Shown: positions 19,318-28,764, counted from the stretch's first letter. The stretch is 57,194 bases of DNA from an uncultured Lactobacillus sp. (GCA_937916845.1 CALFSK010000009.1:1-57194); one strand, 5' to 3'. Notes: a model not told the origin generated them from the letters alone. Translations and numbers: made by a program.

Positions 19318-20877
19318 TTATTTAGCGTAGTCAACTGCTCGAACTTCCCGAATAACGGTAACTTTAATGTGTCCAGGATATTCAAGTTCATTTTCAATTT
19401 GCTTTTTGATATCGTGTGCCAAAACGGTTGCTTGTAAATCAGTAATCTCGTTTGGTTTAACGATAACCCGAATTTCACGACCCGCTTGGATGGCGTAGCT
19501 CTTCTTGACACCCGTTTCATCATTCGCAATCGCTTCAAGTTTTTCAAGTCGGTGGATATAATTCTCCAACGATTCGCTCCGAGCTCCTGGCCGGGCAGCT
19601 GAAATCGAATCAGCCGTAGCAACCAGAACAGCAATAATCGATTTTGCTTCGACATCCCCATGATGGGACGCGATCGTATTGATTACAACTGGACTTTCTT
19701 TGTACTTCGTTGTTAATTCCACGCCAATTTCAACGTGTGATCCCTCGACCTCATGATCGACGGCCTTACCAATATCGTGTAATAATCCTGCGCGTTTCGC
19801 GAGTGTAGCATCTTCACCAAGTTCAGCGGCCAAAACGCCCGCCAACTTCGCAACTTCAATTGAGTGATTTAAAACATTTTGACCATAACTGGTCCGATAG
19901 TTCAACCGACCGACTAACTTGATCAAGTCAGGATGCATCCCGTGCAATCCTAAATCAAAGACAGTTTGTTCACCGGTCTCACGGATTTTCTCGTCCATTT
20001 CTTTACGTGCTTTTTCAACCATTTCTTCAATCCGAGCTGGATGAATCCGCCCGTCTTGAATAAGTTTTTCAAGCGCGATCTTTGCGATTTCACGACGAAT
20101 CGGATCAAAACCACTGAGAACAACCGCTTCAGGAGTATCATCAATAATTAAATCAATCCCCGTCAACGTTTCTAACGTTCTGATGTTTCGACCTTCACGT
20201 CCAATAATCCGGCCTTTCATATCGTCATTTGGTAACGAAACCACTGAAACGGTGGTTTCTGAGACCATATCGGCCGCACTCTGTTGAATCGCCTGGACAA
20301 TTAAGTTTTTGGCTTCTTTTTCAGACTGCGCTTTCACTTCGTCCGTATTTTCTTTGATCATTACGGCCCGTTCATGCGTTAATTGTTCCCGCGTTTGGGT
20401 TAAGATCTGGTCACGTGCTTGGTCTTGCGACAATGCTGCGACCTTTTCTAACTCAGCTTGACGTTGCGTGATTAGTGAAGCTGCACTTTGTTGCTGTTGT
20501 TCAACGCGTTTCTGTTCGTTGGCAATTTTATCTTCCTTTTTGCCTAGCGCATCCTCGCGTTTTTCAAAAGTATTTTCTTTATGATCCAAAGTCTCTTCGC
20601 GTTGAAGCAAGCGATCTTCTTGCTTTTGTACTTCATTGCGTCGTTGCTTCAATTCATTTTCAACTTCAGTCCGGTAACGGTGACTCTCCTCTTTTGCTTC
20701 GAGGACTTTTTCTTTCTTTTGAGTCTCCGCTGACCGTTTGGCCTCAGAAATAATACCTTCGGCGGTGTTCTTGGCTACGTTCAACTCTTTTTCGTGAACA
20801 TTCTTACGAACATAGTAACCAATCCCATAACCGACAACAATTGCGATGACTGCGAGGATTATACCGAAAACATTCAT
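19318..20877 (-). CDS. rny: Ribonuclease Y
   Basis: 519-residue membrane-tethered endoribonuclease that initiates mRNA decay in many Firmicutes. The N-terminal helix ([18 protein letters not shown]) anchors it. A long charged coiled coil (about 25-190) follows, then a KH RNA-binding domain ([15 protein letters not shown]), the HD catalytic domain ([12 protein letters not shown]) and a C-terminal domain. Length is typical. ATG follows GGAGGTGG. Its own strong promoter and terminator make it a single-gene unit. Confidence 0.97.
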   Translation of the reverse strand: MNVFGIILAVIAIVVGYGIGYYVRKNVHEKELNVAKNTAEGIISEAKRSAETQKKEKVLEAKEESHRYRTEVENELKQRRNEVQKQEDRLLQREETLDHKENTFEKREDALGKKEDKIANEQKRVEQQQQSAASLITQRQAELEKVAALSQDQARDQILTQTREQLTHERAVMIKENTDEVKAQSEKEAKNLIVQAIQQSAADMVSETTVSVVSLPNDDMKGRIIGREGRNIRTLETLTGIDLIIDDTPEAVVLSGFDPIRREIAKIALEKLIQDGRIHPARIEEMVEKARKEMDEKIRETGEQTVFDLGLHGMHPDLIKLVGRLNYRTSYGQNVLNHSIEVAKLAGVLAAELGEDATLAKRAGLLHDIGKAVDHEVEGSHVEIGVELTTKYKESPVVINTIASHHGDVEAKSIIAVLVATADSISAARPGARSESLENYIHRLEKLEAIANDETGVKKSYAIQAGREIRVIVKPNEITDLQATVLAHDIKKQIENELEYPGHIKVTVIREVRAVDYAK

Positions 20878-20966
20878 GTTTCCACCTCCGCATCACCAAA
20901 ATCCAGTTAACATAAAATCAACTACAAATTTTCAGATGTTATATTTTGATTATTTACACACTTGTT

Positions 20967-20995
20967 ATTCTAATGTTTGCAGGGGGTAGTGTCAA
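20967..20995 (-). promoter_or_regulatory. rny promoter
   Basis: On the minus strand TTGACA (20990-20995) and TAGAAT (20967-20972) are separated by 17 bp. The leader is about 80 nt. Confidence 0.8.
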
Positions 20996-21050
20996 CTTAA
21001 AGTCCTATGTGAACGGCAAAGCGTTCGGCTTATGGCGCTATTTTTCCAAC

Positions 21051-21082
21051 AAAAAAACGCCTAAAGCCACCGCTTTAGACGT
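21051..21082 (-). terminator. Terminator after recA
   Basis: On the minus strand ACGTCTAAAGC pairs with GCTTTAGGCGT over a 4 nt loop, followed by a run of T. Confidence 0.85.
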
Positions 21083-21090
21083 TTCTAAAT

Positions 21091-22164
21091 TTATTTATCA
21101 GTTTGATCGTCACCGAGGTCTAATTCGGTTGAAGCAGTCTTCTGATCAGCTGCTTCTTCCTCATCTTCAGGAGACGCGTCCATGCCGTAAGCATCCCGGA
21201 CTTTTTGACGAATTTCAGCCATCACGTCAGGATGTTCCGCCAAGTACTTCTTCGCATTTTCACGACCTTGACCAATCCGGTCTTCGCCGTAAGAATACCA
21301 TGAACCACTCTTCTTAACGATGTCCTTGTCAGCTGCCATGTCGACAATTTCACCCGTTTGTGAAATCCCATAGCCGTACATGATATCAACTTCGGCACGC
21401 TTAAATGGCGGCGCAACCTTGTTCTTGACAACTTTGATTCGGACACGGTTCCCGATAATATCGGTTCCGTCCTTAATTTGTTCTGCCCGCCGTACTTCGA
21501 GACGAACCGTCGCGTAGAACTTAAGGGCCCGACCACCAGGAGTCGTTTCAGGGTTACCGAACATCACACCGACTTTTTCACGAATTTGGTTAATAAATAA
21601 CGCAATCGTCTTAGTCTTATTTAACGTCCCGGATAACTTCCGTAACGCTTGTGACATCAACCGGGCTTGTAGCCCAACGTGTGCGTCACCCATTTCACCT
21701 TCGATTTCAGCCCGTGGCACTAATGCAGCCACCGAGTCGATAACCAAGATATCAACCGCGCCACTGGAAACTAAAGCGTCCGCAATTTCAAGACCTTGTT
21801 CACCAGTATCAGGTTGTGACAATAGGAGATCATCAATGTTAACGCCTAAGTGTTCCGCATAAACCGGATCCAATGCGTTTTCAGCATCAATGTACGCCGC
21901 CGTTCCGCCCTGCTTTTGAACTTCCGCAACGGCATGTAGCGCCACGGTCGTTTTACCAGAACTTTCAGGGCCGTAGATTTCAACGATTCGTCCACGTGGA
22001 TAACCACCCACACCTAACGCATCGTCTAAGGCTAATGATCCACTAGAAACGGTCGAGATTTGGGTATTCGCCGCATCGCCCATCCGCATAATGGAACCTT
22101 TACCGAAGTTCTTTTCAATCTTTTTTAAGGCAGCATCTAATGCTGCTTGCCGTGCATCAGCCAA
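21091..22164 (-). CDS. recA: Recombinase RecA
   Basis: 357-residue recombinase that forms filaments on single-stranded DNA, carries out strand exchange and stimulates LexA self-cleavage. Walker [10 protein letters not shown], the catalytic Glu region ([11 protein letters not shown]), Walker B ([11 protein letters not shown]), loop L1/L2 ([35 protein letters not shown]) and an acidic C terminus are present. The start is the TTG at 22164 with AAAGGAGG upstream. Longer in-frame readings begin inside the LexA box and promoter and cannot be translated. The upstream neighbour cinA is encoded in the same direction, as in many Firmicutes, but recA has its own promoter. Confidence 0.98.
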   Translation of the reverse strand: MADARQAALDAALKKIEKNFGKGSIMRMGDAANTQISTVSSGSLALDDALGVGGYPRGRIVEIYGPESSGKTTVALHAVAEVQKQGGTAAYIDAENALDPVYAEHLGVNIDDLLLSQPDTGEQGLEIADALVSSGAVDILVIDSVAALVPRAEIEGEMGDAHVGLQARLMSQALRKLSGTLNKTKTIALFINQIREKVGVMFGNPETTPGGRALKFYATVRLEVRRAEQIKDGTDIIGNRVRIKVVKNKVAPPFKRAEVDIMYGYGISQTGEIVDMAADKDIVKKSGSWYSYGEDRIGQGRENAKKYLAEHPDVMAEIRQKVRDAYGMDASPEDEEEAADQKTASTELDLGDDQTDK

Positions 22165-22201
22165 ATTATTTCCTCCTTTGGTGCTCGTTTTCACTCTTAA
22201 T

Positions 22202-22252
22202 ATCATAACGGTTAAAAAACAGAAATGCAAGCAAAAAGCGAACAAAAGTTCG
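22202..22252 (-). promoter_or_regulatory. recA promoter and LexA (SOS) box
   Basis: TTGCAT (22225-22230) and TATGAT (22202-22207) are spaced by 17 bp on the minus strand. Just upstream, 22239-22252 is CGAACAAAAGTTCG, an exact match to the LexA consensus. This marks recA as the anchor of the SOS regulon. Confidence 0.9.
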
Positions 22253-22260
22253 TATTATTT

Positions 22261-23517
22261 TTAAAGCTGCTGATCAGCCACTAAAGCGCGCCGTAACAGG
22301 TCCAGACCAACCATGACACTGCGTTGCCGGATCTTTTGGCGATCCCCAACAAAGTGGTATAACTTCCCGACGGTCGGCTGGTCACGGTAAGCTAAACCAA
22401 TCCAAACAGTCCCAGCGGGTTGCCCCTCCAAACTGTCAGGACCCGCAACTCCCGTAAAGCTGAGCGCGGCATCCGTGCCTAGCTGAGCCCGTGCACCGTC
22501 AGCCATGGCAATTGCAGTTGCTTCTGAAACGACCCCATCTTGGTCAATGACCGTTTGTGGAACGTTGACTAGTTGGTGCTTAGCCGCGTTAGCGTAAGTC
22601 ACAAAGCCACCTGGGAAAATAGCGGAAACACCGGCGACCCCACCAATCGTACTTTGGAATTCACCAGCCGTTAAACTCTCCGCCGCCGTGATACTTAGGT
22701 TAGCTTTAATCATCGCTTGAACAACGACCTGAGCTAAGGAGTTGTCATCCCCATAGCCGTAAAAATAGTCGCCAACCTTAGCTTTAATTTGTTGCTCAAC
22801 GGCATCTAATGCACGATCAGCCACTTGTTGCGTATCAGCCTGTGCACTGAGCCTAAGCGTGACCTCATTGGTCTTCGCGTAAGGCGCAATCGTCACGTCA
22901 TTTTGCGTTTCAATCATGTCTTGTAATTCGGTCACCAGCCGCGATTCACCAATACCGAAGAATCGAAGCACCCGCGAATAGATTCGGGCTTGCTGACCAT
23001 ACGCCGCCTGTAGTTTGGGCTTGGCTTCGGTATCAAACATCTTGGTCATTTCGCGTGGTGGTCCGGGTAGTAGTAAGAAGTCCGCGGAATCTGGTGACTG
23101 GTAAAACGCCCCCACGGCTAACCCGTTATGATTGGTCAACGGCGTCGCACCCTGAGGATATAACGCCTGCAACCGATTATTTTCGGTCATGACCTTACCC
23201 GTTTGTTCAAACCGGTCCGTAATCACTTGCATGGCCGTAGCATCTTCCACTAACGGCACGTTCAAGTACTTAGCTAACGTTTGCTTGGTCAGATCATCCT
23301 TGGTAGGCCCTAAACCTCCAGAAAGGATGACTAAGTCGTTGCGTTGAGCCGCAATTTCAAGGACGGCCGCTAACCGTTTCAGATTATCGCCCACGACCGT
23401 TTGGTAATAACTATCGATGCCCAGTTCTGCCAACCCCTGAGCGATGTGTGTACTATTGGTATTTGTAATTTGGCCGAGTAAAATCTCAGTTCCGACCGCA
23501 ATTATTTCAGCTTGCAT
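22261..23517 (-). CDS. cinA: CinA family protein (competence/damage-inducible)
   Basis: 418-residue protein. The N-terminal domain is molybdopterin-binding-like (AEIIAVGTEILLGQ, LSGGLGPTKDD, LLLPGPPREM), and the C-terminal CinA domain (AAESLTAGEF, FPGGFVTYANAAK, GVAGPD) is associated with nicotinamide-nucleotide amidase or pyrophosphatase activity in pyridine nucleotide salvage. It stands immediately upstream of recA, the conserved cinA-recA order. ATG follows GGAGG. Confidence 0.95.
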   Translation of the reverse strand: MQAEIIAVGTEILLGQITNTNSTHIAQGLAELGIDSYYQTVVGDNLKRLAAVLEIAAQRNDLVILSGGLGPTKDDLTKQTLAKYLNVPLVEDATAMQVITDRFEQTGKVMTENNRLQALYPQGATPLTNHNGLAVGAFYQSPDSADFLLLPGPPREMTKMFDTEAKPKLQAAYGQQARIYSRVLRFFGIGESRLVTELQDMIETQNDVTIAPYAKTNEVTLRLSAQADTQQVADRALDAVEQQIKAKVGDYFYGYGDDNSLAQVVVQAMIKANLSITAAESLTAGEFQSTIGGVAGVSAIFPGGFVTYANAAKHQLVNVPQTVIDQDGVVSEATAIAMADGARAQLGTDAALSFTGVAGPDSLEGQPAGTVWIGLAYRDQPTVGKLYHFVGDRQKIRQRSVMVGLDLLRRALVADQQL

Positions 23518-23744
23518 CTAAAAACCTCCTGATAGTCCTCGTCAGACTATGTTCAGTATCGGTATTAGTCGCTTAATCAGCAATCAATGCCCACACTCAG
23601 TATATACGAAAAAAACAACGTGCACATTTAAAAGGTTGCAGGGATTTTCTACGTTTGAGCCTAACTGCTAAAGATTGAAAGTGCTAAAACTAGTTCAATC
23701 TTTGCCATAGCACGACTTATCATTAGAAAATTAATGTTTTTTCG

Positions 23745-23921
23745 GCGCTTCGCCAGCAGAATCAGTGGGCCATGGGGTCGGCTACAGACAAAGAACGGTC
23801 TTCCGCCTCGCTTGAAAGCCTCAAAGGACGAGTCTTTCAAGTCGCCCCGCACTGTAACCTGGCAAAAAAGCGCCAGCTAACAGTGCCGACACGGCCCGCT
23901 GGTTCTGCCGGCTACGCTAAG
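23745..23921 (-). repeat. Four-way-junction element, type A
   Basis: Read on the minus strand. P1 pairs GCCGGCAGAACCAGCGGGCC with the complementary strand at 23753-23771. P2 is CACTGTTAGCTGGCG / GCCAGGTTACAGTG. The joint is GCGGGGCG and P3 is CTTGAAAGAC / GGCTTTCAAG. The joint GCGAGG is followed by P4, with tip AGACCGTTCTTTGTCT, and then GACCCCAT. It is nearly identical to 43741-43917. Confidence 0.85.
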
Positions 23922-23960
23922 ATTGCTTTAAAACAAGCCGGTTAAATTTGTCAGCAACCT

Positions 23961-24015
23961 CAACATAGCTGGAAATTGCCTATGATAAATGTGCCGCTAA
24001 TCGGCTGCTCGGAGG
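23961..24015 (+). repeat. Decayed four-way-junction element, type C
   Basis: It begins CAACATAGCTGG, as does the minus-strand copy ending at 57056, and keeps a degenerate P2-like inverted repeat (GCCGCTAATCGGC). The rest of the fold is missing. Confidence 0.45.
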
Positions 24016-24060
24016 TTGCCACTGATTATCCGACAGTAAAAACAAAAGGAAGATAGTTTT

Positions 24061-24217
24061 CAGCGCAGTCGGATAGCCTCGAATGCTGTGTCGGCAAAAT
24101 TCCGACTAATCTTGCGGGGCGCTTCAAAGACATGTGCTGACGGCTTTGAAGTGAGGTTCCAGACCGTCCTTTGGCTGGAACCGTCCCCCATAGCACTCGA
24201 GGCTATCCGATGGAGCG
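24061..24217 (+). repeat. Four-way-junction element, type B
   Basis: P1: CGGATAGCCTCGA / TCGAGGCTATCCG. The TGTGTCGGCA joint leads to a shortened P2. GCGGGGCG is followed by P3 TTCAAAGAC / GGCTTTGAA, and then P4 GGTTCCAG / CTGGAACC with tip ACCGTCCTTTGG, followed by CGTCCCCCATAGC. P1 and P4 base pairs differ from types A, C and D but remain complementary. Confidence 0.85.
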
Positions 24218-24361
24218 GCTAATTTTAGAAATAATAATTATTGCTATGGCAACGTTGACAGCCATTTTGGGACTTTCAATCTTTAGTTAACTGCAAAGTA
24301 AACCAAAGATTGAAACCCTATTTTAACTGCACGACACCCTTCATTTCATTTCTTCCCCGTC

Positions 24362-24395
24362 AAAAAAGTCCGAGACACAAGGTCTCGAACTTTTA
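24362..24395 (-). terminator. Terminator after pgsA
   Basis: On the minus strand AGTTCGAGAC pairs with GTCTCGGACT around a short loop, followed by six T. Confidence 0.8.
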
Positions 24396-24404
24396 TGATC
24401 TGAT

Positions 24405-24989
24405 TTATTTAAATCCATCTGAGAAAACGTCGCGATTCTGAACAAAGTAATCAATGCCAGAGTAAATCACGAAGAAGAGGCAGACGTAAAGCATAATCGC
24501 CGCGAATGGCACGTGGATGGCTGCAAAAAAGACGTTGTTTAGTAATAAGAAGATAATCGCAATCATCTGCGTTGTCGTCTTGATTTTACCAGGCATTGCC
24601 GCTGCCATGACTTTCCCATTATTTTCAACGATTAATAACCGTAACCCGGTGACTGCTAATTCCCGGCACATAATAATCGCCACGACCCAGTCCGGTGCAG
24701 CGTTCATCCGTACCAGGACAATAAAGGCCGTCATCACTAGCATCTTATCCGCCAACGGATCGGCAAATTTACCGAAGTTAGTGACCAAGTGCTGTGAACG
24801 GGCAATCTTCCCATCTGCTAAGTCCGTCAAAGAAGCGACGGCAAAGATGATGGTTGCGATAACCTGCGTTACGGGAATGGTCGTTCCTGCCCAGACAACC
24901 TGGCCCCAGCTCAATGGCAGGACCATGATTAGTAAGAAAACAGGAATCAGGATAATACGAAAAACAGTTAGCTTATTAGGTAAATTCAC
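24405..24989 (-). CDS. pgsA: Phosphatidylglycerophosphate synthase
   Basis: 194-residue integral membrane enzyme that makes phosphatidylglycerophosphate from CDP-diacylglycerol and glycerol-3-phosphate, the committed step to phosphatidylglycerol and a precursor for lipoteichoic acid. The CDP-alcohol phosphotransferase motif reads DLADGKIARSQ...GKFADPLADK with its Asp residues intact. Five to six hydrophobic segments are visible. The start is GTG at 24989 after GGAGGAG. It lies 22 nt downstream of the rodZ-like gene in the conserved M16-M16-rodZ-pgsA order. Confidence 0.96.
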   Translation of the reverse strand: MNLPNKLTVFRIILIPVFLLIMVLPLSWGQVVWAGTTIPVTQVIATIIFAVASLTDLADGKIARSQHLVTNFGKFADPLADKMLVMTAFIVLVRMNAAPDWVVAIIMCRELAVTGLRLLIVENNGKVMAAAMPGKIKTTTQMIAIIFLLLNNVFFAAIHVPFAAIMLYVCLFFVIYSGIDYFVQNRDVFSDGFK

Positions 24990-25011
24990 AATGATACTCC
25001 TCCGTCACAGA

Positions 25012-25896
25012 CTATTTAATGGTCAAGGTAATCGTCCGCACTTGAGACGTGCTGTTCTTCGGATTGAAGTCAAACTTCTTACCATTGATCGTTACGGACG
25101 TTGCAACGGCGTTACCAAATTGGAACTTGACCGTTGACGCGTTGCTTGGCAACGTCACGTCGTGTGACCCATTGGCGGTTAACGTTCCTTGCCAAGTTTG
25201 ACTACCGTTAGTCGTGATTGACGTCCAGGCGGCCTTAGTCGACTTAACGACCACTTTGTTCTTCTTGGCGCCGTTAGTCATCGTATAGGCCGTATCACTG
25301 TCGCCATCAGCTTTAATTGCTTGCTTAGTGCTATCAGCTTTTTTCTTAGTCGTCTTCTTAGCAGAACTGCTGCTAGTCTTAGAACTAGCTTTGCTACTAG
25401 ACTTCTTCGAACTCGAAACCTCAACTGATGAACTTGAAGTGGCCGACGACGAGCTTGAACTCGTGTGGGTCCGAACTGCCATGAACCAGATAAACAACAG
25501 GATCAATACCACGACACCCGTTACGATAATCGTTGGTAAATAGTTGCGTACCCGGCCGGCTGGAGTGGTCGGCGCTTCACGACTTTCACTACGCGTTGGT
25601 TGAACTTCATCCACGTTCTGGACGTAGGTTTCCGCGTGCGTTGCTGGTAATTCGTCACTGTATTCTTCTAGTAATTCATTGCCATCCAAATCAACAGTAT
25701 CAGCGTACTGCTTAACAAACGCCCGAACGTAAAAGTCTCCCGGTAATTTATCAAACTGTTCGTCTTCAATTGCAATCAAATACCGCTTTTGAATCTTCGT
25801 AATTTGTTGCAAATCGTCGATTGTTAACCCTTTGGCGATTCGGGCAGCTTTTAGCCGTGCCCCAATCGTGCTTTTTTCTTCACTATTTTCACTCAT
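25012..25896 (-). CDS. RodZ-like helix-turn-helix membrane protein
   Basis: 294-residue bitopic protein. Residues 10-75 form the RodZ HTH domain (IGARLKAARIAKGLTIDDLQ), known to bind MreB in the family. One transmembrane helix lies near 130-148 (IIVTGVVVLILLFIWFMAV). A Ser/Lys-rich low-complexity linker of about 55 residues leads to an extracellular DUF4115 domain (TKAAWTSI...NGSHDVTLPSN). I use the ATG at 25896, 9 nt after GGAG; a GTG five codons upstream overlaps the ribosome site. The window also encodes MreBCD, its expected partners. Confidence 0.9.
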   Translation of the reverse strand: MSENSEEKSTIGARLKAARIAKGLTIDDLQQITKIQKRYLIAIEDEQFDKLPGDFYVRAFVKQYADTVDLDGNELLEEYSDELPATHAETYVQNVDEVQPTRSESREAPTTPAGRVRNYLPTIIVTGVVVLILLFIWFMAVRTHTSSSSSSATSSSSVEVSSSKKSSSKASSKTSSSSAKKTTKKKADSTKQAIKADGDSDTAYTMTNGAKKNKVVVKSTKAAWTSITTNGSQTWQGTLTANGSHDVTLPSNASTVKFQFGNAVATSVTINGKKFDFNPKNSTSQVRTITLTIK

Positions 25897-25982
25897 TGAC
25901 CTTTTCTCCACCCTAAGTCTATTTTCATAATCTTACGAATCTTAGTATATCACAGCCACTTTCCTAAACTGCAACCCCATTA

Positions 25983-27302
25983 CTAATTTTCAGATTTCTT
26001 TAACTCTTCTGGTTGAGGACGAATCTGATATTCACTAATCGCTTGCGACTTGAGTAGTTGTCCCGCAACGGCTTGTACGTCTGCCAAGGTTAACTGGTTA
26101 ATGACCTCTGGTTCGTCAAATAAAGTTACCGAACCAAATAACTGTTGATCATAACGGTTGGCAATTGCTTCGAGTGAGTTCGCCATGAAGACGATCCGCC
26201 CAATCATTTCTTTTTTGACTAAAGCTAATAATTCGGACTGGTCGTCCACGGCGTCTTGCCAGTGTTCAAGCACCTCAATAATTGCCGCGTCAAATTTGGC
26301 CGGATCATCGCTTTCCCCACTAAACGTTAGGAAATTAAAACCGTTTTGCAATTCAAAGTCGTAACCGAAAGTATCGTCGATGACGCCTTCGTCATATAGC
26401 CGTAAATAATTTTTGGACGTATCGCCAAACAACATTTCGAGTAAGACGTTTACGGCCGCGCGATATTTCAAAGCGGGCATCCCCGATTCAATCGGTGTTA
26501 GTCCCTTGACCCCGACGATGGATTTGGCCCGGTTCACTGGCATATCAATGACCCGGTAAGGAATAATATCATGCCCATCTTCCGCCGTTGCCGGAATCTT
26601 ACGTTCAATCGGTTTAAAACTTGCAAACGTCTTATTGGCTTGGTTAGCTTCAATCCAGCTTAAAACTTCATCAGGGTCCAGTTTACCAACCACAAATAAA
26701 GTCATGTTCTCTGGGTGATAGAACGTCTTATACGCCGCGTAAAGGTCCTCTGCGGTAATCTTAGCAATCGACTGGGTCGTTCCCGCAATGTCGTATTGCA
26801 ACGGGTGGTTAGGGTAAAGGTTCCCAATCATCCCAAAGTATAGCCGCCAGCTAGGATCATCGTCGTACATTTCGATTTCCTGGCCAATGATTCCCTTTTC
26901 CTTGTCCACGGTCTGCGCCGTAAAGTACGGATCCTGGACAAAGTCGAGTAAGGTTTCTAAGTTCTCTTTCAAATTACGCGTTGCGGAGAACAAGTAACTC
27001 GTCTTCGTAAAACTCGTAAACGCGTTCGCGCTGGCCCCATATTCACCAAACGTTTGGAAGGCATCGTGGTCCGCCTTCTCAAACATTTTATGTTCAAGAA
27101 AATGGGCAATGCCATCTGGAAAACGGCGCATCTCATCGCTACCGGCTGGCACAAACGTGTTGTCGATCGACCCGTAGTTGGTAGTAAACGTTGCGTACGT
27201 TTTATGAAACCCAGCTTTGGGTAACATCGTCACCGTCAAACCGTTTGGGAGCTTAGTTTGATAGCAGGTCTCGTTAAATTGCTCATATTTTTTTACTTGC
27301 AT
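25983..27302 (-). CDS. M16-family metallopeptidase (YmfH/YfmH-like)
   Basis: 439-residue M16 (pitrilysin-like) protein. The inverted zinc motif HFLEHKMFE gives H-x-x-E-H, and a downstream Glu region (KGIIGQEIEMYDDDP) supplies the third ligand, so this subunit looks catalytically competent. Family annotations link it to EF-P 5-aminopentanol modification in Bacillus, but the role is not established here. The ATG overlaps the end of the next M16 gene by 10 nt, which points to coupled translation and a heterodimer. The downstream neighbour is rodZ-like. Confidence 0.9.
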   Translation of the reverse strand: MQVKKYEQFNETCYQTKLPNGLTVTMLPKAGFHKTYATFTTNYGSIDNTFVPAGSDEMRRFPDGIAHFLEHKMFEKADHDAFQTFGEYGASANAFTSFTKTSYLFSATRNLKENLETLLDFVQDPYFTAQTVDKEKGIIGQEIEMYDDDPSWRLYFGMIGNLYPNHPLQYDIAGTTQSIAKITAEDLYAAYKTFYHPENMTLFVVGKLDPDEVLSWIEANQANKTFASFKPIERKIPATAEDGHDIIPYRVIDMPVNRAKSIVGVKGLTPIESGMPALKYRAAVNVLLEMLFGDTSKNYLRLYDEGVIDDTFGYDFELQNGFNFLTFSGESDDPAKFDAAIIEVLEHWQDAVDDQSELLALVKKEMIGRIVFMANSLEAIANRYDQQLFGSVTLFDEPEVINQLTLADVQAVAGQLLKSQAISEYQIRPQPEELKKSEN

Positions 27303-28561
27303 GTTTGCGCCCCACTCAAGAAGAACCCGTCATTTAGGGTCACCATCTTTGATACTTCAATAATCTGTTCCCGCGTTACGGCTTGGATACGTTGCAACCA
27401 GTCGGTGTCCGTCACATTCTGTTGCGTTAAATCATCGATCAACGCTTGAATAGCAAACGTTCGCTGACTGTCTAAACTGGATTCAAAATCATTGATTAAC
27501 CCGAGTTTTAATTGCTCAACCAGTTCATCCGTGAAATCACCATTCTGAATCGCCGTTAATTGCTCAGCAATAATCGCTAGAACTTGGTCGTGTTTGGCGC
27601 CATCGATCCCAGCTTGAACTTTCATAACGCCCCTAAAGGTATCCAGCGAGCTACTTGCGTAGTACGCGAGACTAGCCTTTTCACGCACGTTCATGAACAA
27701 CTTGGATAATGGTGAGCCACCGAATAATTCATTGAACACGAGGGCCGCATAGTAATGTTCACCGCGATAAAAGACGGGCAAGTCGTAACCGAGGTTCAAC
27801 TTAGCCTGACTCAAGGTTTGAGTCTCACTAGTCTCAACGTAGTGCTGCGTATTGCGGTGACGGTAAAACGGCTTAGGCCGTGACGTTGGGCGGTCAGTAA
27901 AATGAACAGCCTGCCACTGTGCTAACACGTCTGCTTCGTCAACATCCCCAACAACGATGATGTCAATTTGGTCGTCTCTTAGAAGTGACTCATAATAGGT
28001 AAACAAATCTTTTGACGTAATCGTTTCCAAGTCAGCAACCGTCCCGTAACTCGGCACTTGCTGAGCGGGATCGTCTTTAAACAACGCCGCATTTAACTGT
28101 TGCGCTGCGTAGTATTGTTTATCATCCGCAACCGACTGAATGGCCGCTTTCAAGTTCGTAACCTGGCGATCAAAAGTCGCTTGGTCAAACTGTTGATTAG
28201 CAACTAACGGTTTGAATAAAACGTTTTGTAAAAACTGCGTAGCTTCACGCGTTAATGGCTGATCCGTCGCTAAATATTGTTCATTTGCGACCGTTAAAGC
28301 CAAGCGTAGGTTATGAGTTGGTCCCTTGCGACCAACTCCCGCACCATAAGCCGCCCCATACATCCTTGCTAGGGCATTGGCTAGCGCCCGCTGATCAGGA
28401 TAGTCGGCGGAACTAGTTTCTAATAAGTTGGACAATAACGCACGCTTCGTGATAATGTCTCGGCGTAACGGTGCCCGAAAATTCACGATAATTTGATTGG
28501 TTTTAAATTGATGACTAACAACGGTCGTCAATTGAACCCCTTTTGCTAACTGAGTTTGCAA
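27293..28561 (-). CDS. M16-family protein, probable inactive partner (YmfF-like)
   Basis: 422-residue M16 fold protein. The position of the zinc motif reads ALLSNLLETSSADYP, with no H-x-x-E-H, so it is probably the non-catalytic half of a heterodimer with the product of the overlapping gene. The C-terminal half keeps the M16 substrate-groove pattern (YYAALVFNELFGGSPLSKLFMNVREK). The start is TTG at 28561, 8 nt after AAGGAGGA. It is the first gene of the M16-M16-rodZ-pgsA unit. Confidence 0.88.
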   Translation of the reverse strand: MQTQLAKGVQLTTVVSHQFKTNQIIVNFRAPLRRDIITKRALLSNLLETSSADYPDQRALANALARMYGAAYGAGVGRKGPTHNLRLALTVANEQYLATDQPLTREATQFLQNVLFKPLVANQQFDQATFDRQVTNLKAAIQSVADDKQYYAAQQLNAALFKDDPAQQVPSYGTVADLETITSKDLFTYYESLLRDDQIDIIVVGDVDEADVLAQWQAVHFTDRPTSRPKPFYRHRNTQHYVETSETQTLSQAKLNLGYDLPVFYRGEHYYAALVFNELFGGSPLSKLFMNVREKASLAYYASSSLDTFRGVMKVQAGIDGAKHDQVLAIIAEQLTAIQNGDFTDELVEQLKLGLINDFESSLDSQRTFAIQALIDDLTQQNVTDTDWLQRIQAVTREQIIEVSKMVTLNDGFFLSGAQTCK

Positions 28562-28590
28562 TAAAAAAATCCTCCTTGCATATGTAATAA

Positions 28591-28619
28591 ATAATAAGCG
28601 AAAGCCCGATTTGACGCAA
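28591..28619 (-). promoter_or_regulatory. Promoter of the M16-rodZ-pgsA unit
   Basis: On the minus strand TTGCGT (28614-28619) and TATTAT (28591-28596) are separated by 17 bp. It diverges from the aspartokinase promoter. Confidence 0.65.
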
Positions 28620-28702
28620 CTTTCCGTCCTATCAATTAGAAAATTTAATAATTTAAGCGATTTTAAAAATAAAAATTAGATTCCGGTGAGGTGCGGTTAA
28701 CG

Positions 28703-28731
28703 TTGCAAACTCGCGGGTTGTCTGCTATTCT
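28703..28731 (+). promoter_or_regulatory. Aspartokinase promoter
   Basis: TTGCAA (28703-28708) and TATTCT (28726-28731) are spaced by 17 bp, with TGC before the -10. The leader is only about 28 nt, so no lysine riboswitch fits upstream. Confidence 0.65.
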
Positions 28732-28764
28732 TTTCAGTATTGATAAATTTAGGAGCGATTTAAT

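Larger units (their letters stand above)
23663..24289. repeat. Composite intergenic block with inverted ends
   Basis: The 23663-23712 sequence and the reverse complement of 24242-24289 share AACTG/AACTA, CTAAAGATTGAAAGT and TTGCCATAGCA in the same order. They form imperfect inverted ends of about 50 nt. Inside are two four-way-junction elements (23745-23921 minus, 24061-24217 plus) and a decayed third unit at 23961-24015. The block fills most of the 887 bp between cinA and pgsA, and no protein-coding gene is evident. Confidence 0.7.

Noticed and set aside
22165..22245. Longer N terminus for recA
   Set aside because: The extension starts within the LexA box and runs through the promoter. The TTG at 22164 has a strong ribosome site and matches RecA homologues.
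23661..23852. Small open frame inside a four-way-junction element
   Set aside because: It follows the repeat sequence, has no ribosome site, and is not kept in the other copies.
23518..24404. Degenerate insertion sequence or prophage remnant in the cinA-pgsA gap
   Set aside because: No transposase or phage protein fragment is visible in any frame; the region consists of structured repeats.
25328..25543. Hydrophobic plus-strand open frame opposite the rodZ-like gene
   Set aside because: It is the complement of the Ser/Lys-rich linker and has no ribosome site or promoter.
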